Source of the DNA: Thermoplasmata archaeon
GTDB lineage: Archaea; Thermoplasmatota; Thermoplasmata; Lutacidiplasmatales; UBA184
Direction of reading: 5' to 3'
NCBI GenBank assembly: GCA_030042955.1
Contig: JASHYQ010000127.1
Location: 1 to 5,200, forward strand
Length of the DNA stretch: 5,200 nt
In this document: piece by piece, positions 1 through 5,200 of the stretch
Layout: each line of letters begins with the position of its first letter
Numbering within the stretch: the first letter of the stretch is position 1
Program-made: the position numbers and the translations under genes
The notes under the pieces: generated by a model
Databases searched by the model: none
The model's input: the letters and a program-made list of their open reading frames with translations, nothing else
Told to the model about the DNA's origin: nothing

Positions 1-480
1 CTCGTAGGTAAGCGTTCCGCTCCGTGAGATGACGCCGACCCGGCCGGGCCGGAAGACGACGTTCGGGATGATGCCCACCTTCGCACCGCTTGGCGAGGCG
101 ATCCCCGGGCAGTTCGGTCCGATGATTCGCGCCCCGCGGCTCCGAGCGTAGTGGTACATCACGAGCATGTCGTGGAAGGGGATGTGCTCGGTAACGATCA
201 CGGCCAGGCGGATCCCCGCGTCGACCGACTCGAGCAGAGCGTCCTTGGCGAAGGGGGCCGGCACGAAGATGCACGACGCGTTCGCGCCGGTCTTCTCGAC
301 CGCCTCGCGCACGGAGTTGAACACCGGTGTCTCCTCGACGGTCGTCCCGGCCTTCCCGGGTGTGACCCCGGCGACCACGGCGGTGCCGAACGCCTTCATC
401 TGCCGCGTGTGGACCGTCCCCTGATGGCCCGTGATCCCCTGGACCACGACCTTCGTGTCCCGGCCGACCAGCACGCTCAT
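1..480 (-). CDS. sucD: Succinyl-CoA synthetase (ADP/GDP-forming) alpha subunit, N-terminal part, cut by the left edge
   Basis: The alpha subunit binds CoA and carries the phospho-histidine in the reversible reaction succinyl-CoA + NDP + Pi = succinate + CoA + NTP, a cytosolic TCA-cycle step. Reading leftward from the ATG at 480-478 gives 160 residues in an unbroken frame to base 1. The Rossmann-type CoA-binding domain is complete: GITGHQG at residues 15-21, GVTPGKAGT at 38-46, VPAPFAKDA at 73-81, GPNCPG at 121-126 and SRSGTLTYE at 152-160, all close to the E. coli SucD pattern by eye. The phospho-histidine domain (around residue 246 in E. coli) lies beyond the window, so catalytic integrity cannot be judged. 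The ATG overlaps the sucC stop (ATGA), which implies co-transcription and translational coupling. The first residues ([18 protein letters not shown]) fit the usual family start. The family assignment is very secure. Confidence 0.97.
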   Translation of the reverse strand, partial: MSVLVGRDTKVVVQGITGHQGTVHTRQMKAFGTAVVAGVTPGKAGTTVEETPVFNSVREAVEKTGANASCIFVPAPFAKDALLESVDAGIRLAVIVTEHIPFHDMLVMYHYARSRGARIIGPNCPGIASPSGAKVGIIPNVVFRPGRVGVISRSGTLTYE

Positions 481-1610
481 GGCGGACCCCCGGCGGCGGC
501 GACCACGGCCTGCGCAGACTCCTTGAGCGACGGGATCGAGGTGATGCCGGCGGCACGGAGGATCTCCACGCCCTCGACCTCGTTGTTGCCCCGGATCCGG
601 GCGACGAGCGGGAACCGGTCGTCGGCCGGCACTTGGCGCATCGCTTCGACCAGTCCTTTCGCGACCGTGTCGCACCGCGTGACCCCGCCGAAGATGTTCA
701 GGAAGACCGCTCGGGGGCGCGCCTCGGCCATGAGCAGGAAGGCCTCGGTGACCTTTTTCGGGTCGTCGGTCCCGCCCAGGTCGAGGAAGATTCCCGGCCG
801 GCCCCCGAACTCCTGCAGCACGTCCAGGGTCGCCATCGTGAGTCCAGCCCCGTTCGCGATGACGCCGATGTTGCCGTCGAGCTGGACGAAGGCGATGTCC
901 TTCTCGCGCGCGATCTCCTCGAGAGGGGTCCGGTCGTCGCGGATCTCCGCATACTCCGGATGGCGGAACGCGGCGTCATCCTCGATGATCACCTTCGCAT
1001 CGAGGGCTACCAGCCCATCGCCTACGACCGCGAGCGGGTTGATCTCGACGAGCTCGGCGTCCTCTCCGACGAACAGCTTCCAGAGTGCGTCGAGCAGCCG
1101 GTCGAGAGACTTTGCTGCCGGCCCCGAGAGGCCAAGCCCTTCGGCCGCGCGCCGCTTCTCATACCCCGTGAGACCTGGGAAGGGGTCGATCGGCTGCCGG
1201 TCGATCTCGGTGTCCTCGACCGACTCGATCTCGACTCCGCCCCGTGCGCTGGTGATCAGCACGGGAAGGCGGAGCGCCCGGTCGAGCGTGAGAGAGACGT
1301 ACAGTTCCTTCGAAAGTGCGAGCTTCTCTTCGAGGAGGAGTTCCTTGACGCGCTCGCCCTTGAACTCGAGGCCCAGGATGCTCTCCGCCGCAGCACGCGC
1401 CTCGGCCGGCGTGGTGGCGAACTTCACCGCGCCTCCTTTGCCTCGCCCTCCAGCGAGTACCTGGGCCTTGACCACACAGGGAAGCGGGACCGAGCCGTCC
1501 CGCGTCAGCGCCTCGGCCTCGGCCGGGGTCCGGGCGACGCGGCCCTTCGGGAGAGGCACTCCGTACTTTCGGAACACGTCCTTCCCGCGCCACTCGGCGA
1601 GCTTGACCAT
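477..1610 (-). CDS. sucC: Succinyl-CoA synthetase beta subunit (ATP-grasp), complete
   Basis: The beta subunit binds the nucleotide and, with SucD, the succinate site. It has 377 residues, close to the usual 380-390. The ATP-grasp domain begins with [19 protein letters not shown] at residues 46-64. The metal-binding segment is LVEINPLAV at 187-195, with E189 and N191, followed by LDAK around D204. The ligase domain shows [19 protein letters not shown] at 245-263, FLDLGG at 275-280 and [10 protein letters not shown] at 305-314, all family signatures. I chose the ATG at 1610-1608 ([21 protein letters not shown]) because homologues start at this point. The frame stays open to a GTG at 1757, but those 49 extra codons are Pro/Ser/Arg-rich with no family counterpart. 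A GAGG lies five bases before the ATG. Its TGA overlaps the sucD ATG. ATP or GTP preference cannot be told by eye. Confidence 0.97.
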   Translation of the reverse strand: MVKLAEWRGKDVFRKYGVPLPKGRVARTPAEAEALTRDGSVPLPCVVKAQVLAGGRGKGGAVKFATTPAEARAAAESILGLEFKGERVKELLLEEKLALSKELYVSLTLDRALRLPVLITSARGGVEIESVEDTEIDRQPIDPFPGLTGYEKRRAAEGLGLSGPAAKSLDRLLDALWKLFVGEDAELVEINPLAVVGDGLVALDAKVIIEDDAAFRHPEYAEIRDDRTPLEEIAREKDIAFVQLDGNIGVIANGAGLTMATLDVLQEFGGRPGIFLDLGGTDDPKKVTEAFLLMAEARPRAVFLNIFGGVTRCDTVAKGLVEAMRQVPADDRFPLVARIRGNNEVEGVEILRAAGITSIPSLKESAQAVVAAAGGPP

Positions 1611-1640
1611 GGATGCCTCGGTCGGCGGAGACGGCTCCTC

Positions 1641-1647
1641 TCTTAAC
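1641..1647 (-). promoter_or_regulatory. Candidate TATA-like element for sucCD
   Basis: On the minus strand this reads GTTAAGA in otherwise GC-rich DNA, centred about 34 bases before the sucC ATG. An archaeal TATA box sits roughly 26 bases before the transcription start, so this would give a leader of about 7 bases. The match to a TATA consensus is weak. The main support is that the same spacing recurs before the ZIP transporter and coaBC genes. The promoter could instead lie further up, in the AT-rich patch at 1750-1803. Confidence 0.3.
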
Positions 1648-1751
1648 GGCGACGGTGCGCTCGAGACCGGTACGCTCGAGCGACCGGACCCCCGCGCTGG
1701 TCCATGGCCAAGGTTCTCGCCTCGCCGCCGAACTGGAGAAGGACCTCTATC

Positions 1752-1766
1752 GTTCACATAGTGAAC
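1752..1766. promoter_or_regulatory. Perfect inverted repeat (candidate operator) in the sucC/ZIP divergent region
   Basis: The bases read GTTCAC-ATA-GTGAAC, a perfect 6-base inverted repeat around a 3-base spacer. A third half-site, TTCAC, follows at 1782-1786, which makes an opposed pair with the GTGAA at 1761-1765. The repeat lies about 40 bases upstream of the TATA-like element of the ZIP transporter gene, in an AT-rich patch unlike the flanking DNA. Size and symmetry fit a dimeric HTH protein. Which protein binds is unknown. The HTH-ferritin protein encoded at 2661-3443 is an obvious candidate by proximity only. Confidence 0.5.
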
Positions 1767-1792
1767 AAGCTTTGTAGCAACTTCACAGACAA

Positions 1793-1804
1793 ATCAGTTA
1801 TACC
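1793..1804 (+). promoter_or_regulatory. Candidate archaeal BRE/TATA element for the ZIP-regulator unit
   Basis: The segment contains GTTATAC at 1797-1803, preceded by the A-rich bases GACAAATC, which could serve as a TFB recognition element. Its centre lies 35 bases before the GTG at 1835, predicting a transcript start near 1826-1828 and a very short leader. If so, the in-frame GTG at 1805 would not be transcribed, which supports the downstream start. The element was found by eye and no transcription start is known. Confidence 0.4.
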
Positions 1805-1821
1805 GTGGCTGTTCTCCTCCA

Positions 1822-1830
1822 GAGGCGGTG
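1822..1830 (+). promoter_or_regulatory. Ribosome binding site that decides the ZIP transporter start
   Basis: GAGGCGGTG, four bases before the GTG at 1835, resembles the archaeal GGAGGTGA site with one inserted base. No such site precedes the alternative in-frame GTG at 1805, whose upstream bases are AT-rich promoter-like sequence. Starting at 1835 gives the compact N terminus MNDFVLFMTL, which runs straight into the first membrane helix. Confidence 0.5.
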
Positions 1831-1834
1831 CGAC

Positions 1835-2635
1835 GTGAACGACTTCGTGCTGTTCATGACCCTGACGAGCGTGATGGGCCTGTCGATTTTCCTCTCCCTG
1901 CCCGTCGTCTACAGCAAGCGGGCACAGGGACGATGGGCGATCGGCCTCAACGCCGCGGCGATCGGCATCCTGATCTTCCTGCTCGCCGACATCTTCTCGG
2001 ACGTTAGCGGCATCATCTACCCCTCCACCGCCACGGGGGCGAGCTACGTGGCGAACACCACGTACGCCGTCGCGTTCGGGGTCGCGTTCGTCGTAGCCTT
2101 TCTGGGCCTCTACTTCGTCGATAATCTCCCGTCCCGCCGCGCGGCGGTCGACTCGCCCTCGACCGGGGGCCAGGCCGTCGTGTCGATGGCCCTCATCATC
2201 GCGATCGGGATCGGCCTCCAGAACCTGACCGAGGGCCTCGTCTTCGGGGTGAACTGGACCGCGGGGAACCTCGGCATCCTCGCCGTGGTCTTCCTCGGTT
2301 TCTTCCTGCAGAACATCAGCGAGGGGTTCCCCATCGCCTCTCCCTTCCTCGGCGCCCCGCAACATCGCAACATCTCCCTGATGGTCGGCCTGTTCCTGGT
2401 CGGAGGGCTTCCTACCCTCATTGGGGGGGCGATCGGCTACCACTGGAGCAACAACATGTTCATCGTCATCTTCGACGCACTCGCCGTCGGGGCCATCGCC
2501 TACGTGATCCTCCCGATGCTGCGGGTCGCGTTCCGCCCCCTCGAGTCGCGGGAAGCGTCGATCCGACGGAATCAGATCGTCTACCTCGGGGTCATGGCCG
2601 GTTTCGCCCTCGGCTTCGTGGTCAACGCGATCTAG
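1835..2635 (+). CDS. ZIP-family divalent metal transporter (GufA/ZupT-like), with an unusual metal-site sequence
   Basis: This is an integral membrane protein of 266 residues with about eight hydrophobic helices (roughly 3-23, 35-55, 76-96, 115-136, 145-167, 180-201, 207-230 and 247-265), as expected for ZIP carriers that bring Zn, Fe or Mn into the cytosol. The N-terminal 'GLSIFLSLPVV' and helix-2 'GILIFLLADIFSDV' resemble archaeal ZIPs. The metal-site repeats are QNLTEG at 129-134 (helix 4) and QNISEG at 159-164 (helix 5). The usual helix-4 motif is HNxPEG, so its histidine is Gln here and the proline is Thr; Gln in helix 5 is found in the BbZIP/GufA type. E133 and E163, the bridging acids, are kept. 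The cytosolic loop between helices 3 and 4 (about 97-114) lacks the usual His cluster. It is followed 25 bases later by the HTH-ferritin gene, probably in one transcript. The metal carried is unknown. An extended start at GTG 1805 would add ten residues. Confidence 0.82.
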   Translation: MNDFVLFMTLTSVMGLSIFLSLPVVYSKRAQGRWAIGLNAAAIGILIFLLADIFSDVSGIIYPSTATGASYVANTTYAVAFGVAFVVAFLGLYFVDNLPSRRAAVDSPSTGGQAVVSMALIIAIGIGLQNLTEGLVFGVNWTAGNLGILAVVFLGFFLQNISEGFPIASPFLGAPQHRNISLMVGLFLVGGLPTLIGGAIGYHWSNNMFIVIFDALAVGAIAYVILPMLRVAFRPLESREASIRRNQIVYLGVMAGFALGFVVNAI

Positions 2636-2646
2636 GGTCCGGTCAC

Positions 2647-2655
2647 GGAGTGAGG
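2647..2655 (+). promoter_or_regulatory. Ribosome binding site of the HTH-ferritin gene
   Basis: GGAGTGAGG lies in the 25-base gap after the ZIP stop codon and ends five bases before the ATG at 2661. It is close to the archaeal GGAGGTGA complement. The gap contains no TATA-like or terminator-like sequence, which supports co-transcription with the ZIP gene. Confidence 0.5.
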
Positions 2656-2660
2656 GAGCG

Positions 2661-3443
2661 ATGACCGAGTCGGCACCCTCCCCGGTGGCCTGGGTGCAGG
2701 TCATGCAGGCGCTGGTCGCCCGAGAGTTGGTCGAAGGGTTCGGCCTCCCGGAGCGCCAGGCGGCCCACCTCCTCGGCATCGTTCCGTCCTCGGTCTCGCA
2801 GTACCTCTCCGGCAAACGACTCGCCCCGATGCTCGCCCGATTTCTCGGGGACGAAGAGGCCCGTCGGGTCGCCCGGCGTTCGGCGCAGGAGCTCGTGGAG
2901 GGCCACGGAGACCCGAAAGTGGTCCTCGAGGCGGCGGTCCTGCTCAGCAACCGGTTCGGCCCCCGCCACCGCGCCCCCAGGAAGGGCGCGGCGGGGGCGG
3001 AGGCGAGGACCGTTGGCCGGGAGATTCCGCGTTGGCTCCGTCACCGGATCGCGGGGGAGCAGAACGCGGTCGCCGAGTGCATGCGTCTCGCCCAGAAATC
3101 CCGGGACGAGCTCACCCGGGCACTGTTCCGTCAAATCGCCTCGGATAGCCTCCGTCACGCCGAGATCGTCGCCTCGCTCGCGGCCTACCTCGACCGCGGT
3201 ATCTCCTCGAGCCTGCCCACCGGAATCACGCGGGCCGATGTCGAGGACCTCGTCCGGCGGGAACACGAAGCGGAGGCGAGCCTCGAGGGCGATCCGGGTC
3301 CCGACCTCGGAGGCGTCATGCGGATTCTTTGGCAGAGCATGGAAGCCGACGAGCGCAAGCACGAGCTGCTTCTGGAGGCGCTCCTGGCGGCCGACGACCA
3401 AGCGGGGGAGGAGGCGGCCATCCCCCGGGTGCCTCCGGGCTGA
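2661..3443 (+). CDS. HTH DNA-binding protein fused to a ferritin-like di-metal domain (putative metal/redox-responsive regulator)
   Basis: The protein has 260 residues in two parts. Residues 12-60 form an HTH of the archaeal COG2522/XRE-like type: 'LPERQAAHLLGI' at 29-40, then the recognition helix 'VPSSVSQYLSGKRLAP' at 41-56. A second helical piece (64-98) follows, then an Arg/Ala/Gly-rich linker at 100-122. Residues 127-243 look like a ferritin/rubrerythrin-type four-helix bundle. Helix 1 carries E133 (GEQNAVAEC), helix 2 has DSLRHAE at 162-168, helix 3 has REHEAEAS at 200-207, and helix 4 has the classic ExxH as E231-H234 in ADERKHELLL. The strict ExxH of helix 2 is SxxH here (S163, H166), with E168 nearby as a possible ligand. 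No membrane segments and no Cys cluster are seen; the only Cys is C140. It sits 25 bases after the ZIP transporter gene and probably shares its transcript. I infer that metal or oxidant binding in the bundle tunes DNA binding; this is not shown. The HTH call is strong and the ferritin-like call is moderate. Confidence 0.75.
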   Translation: MTESAPSPVAWVQVMQALVARELVEGFGLPERQAAHLLGIVPSSVSQYLSGKRLAPMLARFLGDEEARRVARRSAQELVEGHGDPKVVLEAAVLLSNRFGPRHRAPRKGAAGAEARTVGREIPRWLRHRIAGEQNAVAECMRLAQKSRDELTRALFRQIASDSLRHAEIVASLAAYLDRGISSSLPTGITRADVEDLVRREHEAEASLEGDPGPDLGGVMRILWQSMEADERKHELLLEALLAADDQAGEEAAIPRVPPG

Positions 3444-3456
3444 CGGTGGGGTCGGT

Positions 3457-4764
3457 TCAACGAGCGCGCGCGCGCCGGAGCGGAGGCCGCCGGCGATGAC
3501 GCCGACTCGTCCCCTTGCGAGCCGTCGGGCCGGAGAGGTTCGCTAGCTCCCGTCCGAGGTCGTCGAGCAGCTTCCCAGCGAATTCGGCCTTCGGGCCGCG
3601 GATCCAGTGACGCATCCCCGCGCGGGGCAGCACCAGGGCCTCGGTGTCCGGGCTACCCATCGTCCGGACGTCGTTCGCGACCACCCAGTCGGCCCCGGTC
3701 TCGCTGCGAAGGCGTTCCCCCTCCGCCTGCATCTCGTCGGCCGAGCGACCGCTCTCGAGCTTGAACGCGACCAGCCGGGTGGGGGAGGGGGCGAGGCGTC
3801 GAAGCTCGGGCAGGACCTTCGGCGCTCGGCGAAGAGTGAGGGTCAGCGTGGGATGCTCCCGGGAGGGGATCTTCCCCGAGGCCCTGTCGAGCGTGAAGTC
3901 GGAGAGCGCCGCGGGCACGAGGACCGCCGCCGCCGCCCGCAGCACGGAGCGGCGCCGGCGAGCGAGTGCGCGGAGGTCCTCCACGCTCCCCCAGGGGAAG
4001 GTCGCGATCCAGGGCGGGGTCGGCAGCCGCATCGCCCCGGTCCAGAGCTCGACGTCCGCCCCGCGGTAGTACGCCTGGCTCGCGAGCGCGATCGCCGACG
4101 CTCCCGAGCTCTCGTTCGTGACCGAACGTACCTCGTCGATCGGCTCCCGAGCCGCGCCGCCGATCACGACCACTCTGCGTCCCTTCCAGGGTCCCTCCGC
4201 CATCCGGTGGAGGACCGCGGCGGCGATCTCCTCGGGGGAGGCGACCTTCTCCTCGCCTTCCGCGGAAGTTCCCTCGATGACCCCGACCCCCCACCCTTGG
4301 AGGCGCTCGAGATTCTCGCGCAGGGCCGGGTTTTGGAGCATGTGCCCGTGCATCGCCGGGGCGACGAGAATCGGCACGCCGCCCCCGAGCGCTACCGACG
4401 CGCACGAGGTCACGGGAGTGTCGTCGATCCCGTGCGCGATCTTCGAGAGCGTGTTCGCGGTCGCCGGGGCGATGAGGAAGAGGTCTACGCGCCCCTCCCC
4501 GGGGCCGAGGAAGGTGACGTGCTCGACGTTGCCGGTCAGCTGGAGCACCGGCGGGCGGCCGGTGGCGAACTGGACCGCCTCCGGGCTGATGATCCGAGTC
4601 GACTCCGGGCTCATGACGGCGTCGACCTCGGCCCCGTGACGGAGGAGCTCCCGGATGATCTTCGGCACCTCGATTGCCGCGATCGAACCGGAGACTCCGA
4701 CGAGCAGGTGCTTCCCTTCGAGGAGGCGGGTCGTGCGACCCCGGATGGCCCGACTGGGATGCAT
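3457..4764 (-). CDS. coaBC: Bifunctional phosphopantothenoylcysteine decarboxylase / phosphopantothenate-cysteine ligase
   Basis: CoaBC (Dfp) joins cysteine to 4'-phosphopantothenate and then decarboxylates the product to 4'-phosphopantetheine in cytosolic CoA synthesis. The protein has 435 residues. The FMN-dependent CoaC half (about 15-190) has VGVSGSIAAIE at 22-32, the likely catalytic His82 in GNVEHVTFLG, APATANTLSKIAHGI at 99-113, and PAMHGHM at 136-142, where bacteria have PAMN. The CoaB half (about 195-410) has IGGAAREPIDEVRSVTNESSG at 201-221 with the conserved N217, GKIPS at 297-301 with K298, and VAFKLES and VVANDV at 332-338 and 361-366. The Lys and Gly that normally follow SSG are both replaced (SSGASA). 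The ATG at 4764 has GGAG five bases upstream and gives the archaeal-type start MHPSRAIRG. A very basic tail of about 20 residues closes the protein. It converges on the HTH-ferritin gene with a 13-base gap. Confidence 0.95.
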   Translation of the reverse strand: MHPSRAIRGRTTRLLEGKHLLVGVSGSIAAIEVPKIIRELLRHGAEVDAVMSPESTRIISPEAVQFATGRPPVLQLTGNVEHVTFLGPGEGRVDLFLIAPATANTLSKIAHGIDDTPVTSCASVALGGGVPILVAPAMHGHMLQNPALRENLERLQGWGVGVIEGTSAEGEEKVASPEEIAAAVLHRMAEGPWKGRRVVVIGGAAREPIDEVRSVTNESSGASAIALASQAYYRGADVELWTGAMRLPTPPWIATFPWGSVEDLRALARRRRSVLRAAAAVLVPAALSDFTLDRASGKIPSREHPTLTLTLRRAPKVLPELRRLAPSPTRLVAFKLESGRSADEMQAEGERLRSETGADWVVANDVRTMGSPDTEALVLPRAGMRHWIRGPKAEFAGKLLDDLGRELANLSGPTARKGTSRRHRRRPPLRRARAR

Positions 4765-4795
4765 AGCGTCTCCGGAGGGCCACGGCCCCTGCTCC

Positions 4796-4802
4796 CTATT
4801 AG
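4796..4802 (-). promoter_or_regulatory. Candidate TATA-like element for coaBC
   Basis: The minus strand reads CTAATAG, the only AT-rich patch upstream of coaBC, centred 35 bases before its ATG. That predicts a leader of about 9 bases, just enough for the GGAGACGCT ribosome site. The consensus match is weak and the call rests mostly on spacing. Confidence 0.3.
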
Positions 4803-4827
4803 GCCGGCCGGCCGCGCAGTTCATCGG

Positions 4828-4833
4828 TTTAAT
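4828..4833 (+). promoter_or_regulatory. Candidate TATA-like element for a leaderless HAD transcript
   Basis: TTTAAT is centred about 27 bases before the ATG at 4858, the spacing expected if transcription begins at the start codon itself. No good ribosome binding site precedes that ATG, which also fits a leaderless mRNA. The promoter pairs divergently with that of coaBC, with a GC-only 12-base palindrome (GGCCGGCCGGCC, 4802-4813) between them. Confidence 0.35.
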
Positions 4834-4857
4834 GAGCGGGCGCGGCTGGGCCGGTCG

Positions 4858-5200
4858 ATGACCGGTAGCCCCGGGGAGGAAGGCAGCCGGAAGCCCGACG
4901 CGGTGACCGGGCCTCTCGCTCCAGACCAGGAGCTCCCGGTCCTCCCCTCCTCGACGAGCCAGTTCGCGGAGCTCTCGCGTCCGGTCCAGCGGACGCGGCC
5001 CGTCCTGCCCCCGAAGCTCGTGGAGCGGGGCGTGGTGGTCTTCGACCTCGACGGGACCCTCCTCGACGACATCGGGCTGATCAGCGTGGTCGCCGCCGAC
5101 GTCCTCGAGAAGGCGTTCGGAACCCCCACCGAGGAGGGCCGGATCCACTACCTCGCCACGACCGGCATGCCGTTCGAGGCGCAGCTGGCCCAGCTGTACC
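4858..5200 (+). CDS. HAD-superfamily hydrolase (phosphatase-like), N-terminal part, cut by the right edge
   Basis: The frame is open to the right edge and 114 residues are visible. VVVFDLDGTLLDD at residues 59-71 is HAD motif I: D63 would be the nucleophile and D65 the general acid in phosphate-ester hydrolysis with Mg. What follows (ISVVAADVLEKAFGTPTEEG, then IHYLATTGMPFEAQL) looks like the helical cap of a phosphoglycolate-phosphatase/beta-phosphoglucomutase-type enzyme. Motifs II-IV lie beyond the window, so the substrate cannot be named. The start is uncertain. ATG 4858 is the best placed relative to a TATA-like element, but residues 1-58 are Pro/Ser-rich and HAD proteins usually begin just before motif I, so in-frame GTG codons at 4903, 5020 or 5032 are alternatives. 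The gene diverges from coaBC with 93 bases between start codons. Confidence 0.85.
   Translation, partial: MTGSPGEEGSRKPDAVTGPLAPDQELPVLPSSTSQFAELSRPVQRTRPVLPPKLVERGVVVFDLDGTLLDDIGLISVVAADVLEKAFGTPTEEGRIHYLATTGMPFEAQLAQLY

Noticed and set aside
1658..1680. Direct repeat CGCTCGAG at 1658-1665 and 1673-1680 around ACCGGT
   Set aside because: It is short and GC-rich, in a window where such octamers recur by chance; its position far upstream of sucC gives no supporting context.
1611..1757. N-terminal extension of SucC by 49 codons from GTG 1757
   Set aside because: The extra residues are Pro/Ser/Arg-rich with no counterpart in the family, the start would fall inside the inverted repeat, and the ATG at 1610 gives the standard SucC N terminus.
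151..1761. Long plus-strand open frame (536 codons) opposite sucC/sucD, and another at 633-1646
   Set aside because: Both mirror well-identified sucC and sucD codons on the other strand. Their translations are Arg/Ser/Asp-rich with no recognisable motif, which is typical of antisense frames in GC-rich DNA.
1754..2950. Minus-strand open frame of 398 codons opposite the ZIP gene and the start of the HTH gene
   Set aside because: The translation is Asp/Glu/Arg/His-rich, without hydrophobic core or motifs, and lies exactly opposite a convincing eight-helix membrane protein. It is a composition artefact.
3444..3456. Transcription terminator between the convergent HTH-ferritin and coaBC genes
   Set aside because: The gap is only 13 bases, with no stem-loop and no T-run on either strand that would support a call.
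3653..4783. Other-frame minus-strand open frame of 376 codons within coaBC
   Set aside because: It is Arg/Gly/Pro-rich with no motifs and is fully overlapped by a gene with clear catalytic signatures.
4802..4813. GGCCGGCCGGCC palindrome between the coaBC and HAD promoters as an operator
   Set aside because: It is a simple GC-only repeat that is expected often in this composition, and no second copy or half-site is nearby. It is noted only as context for the promoter.
4765..5148. N-terminal extension of CoaBC to 5148 on the minus strand
   Set aside because: It would run antisense through the HAD motif I coding region. The extension has no domain, whereas ATG 4764 has a ribosome site and the archaeal-type N terminus.

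Overview
This is a GC-rich, gene-dense chromosomal window with six protein-coding genes (two cut by the window edges) and no RNA genes, mobile elements or CRISPR arrays that I can see. It reads as archaeal. The CoaBC protein opens with an archaeal-looking 'MHPSRAIRG' start and has PAMH where bacteria usually have PAMN. The HTH protein resembles the archaeal COG2522-type regulators. Short AT-rich TATA-like patches sit about 27 or 34-35 bases upstream of the four genes that would need their own promoter. A GC-rich Thermoplasmatota-like lineage is my tentative guess; the sequence alone does not prove it.

Layout. Positions 1-1610 (minus strand) hold the succinyl-CoA synthetase pair, sucC followed by sucD with an ATGA start/stop overlap; sucD runs off the left edge. 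Positions 1611-1834 are a divergent control region with a perfect inverted repeat and a TATA-like element. Positions 1835-3443 (plus strand) hold a two-gene unit: a ZIP-family metal transporter, then, 25 bases later, a protein that joins an N-terminal helix-turn-helix to a C-terminal ferritin-like four-helix domain. It ends 13 bases from the convergent coaBC gene (3457-4764, minus). Positions 4765-4857 are a second divergent promoter region, followed by the start of a HAD-family hydrolase (4858 onward, plus) cut by the right edge.

Functionally, sucCD (substrate-level phosphorylation in the TCA cycle) and coaBC (coenzyme A synthesis) are housekeeping genes linked only loosely through CoA. The part that looks least described is the ZIP transporter plus HTH-ferritin pair with the inverted repeat upstream. 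I infer a self-contained metal-responsive unit in which a di-metal ferritin fold would be the sensor and the HTH the DNA reader. No part of that regulatory model is demonstrated here.
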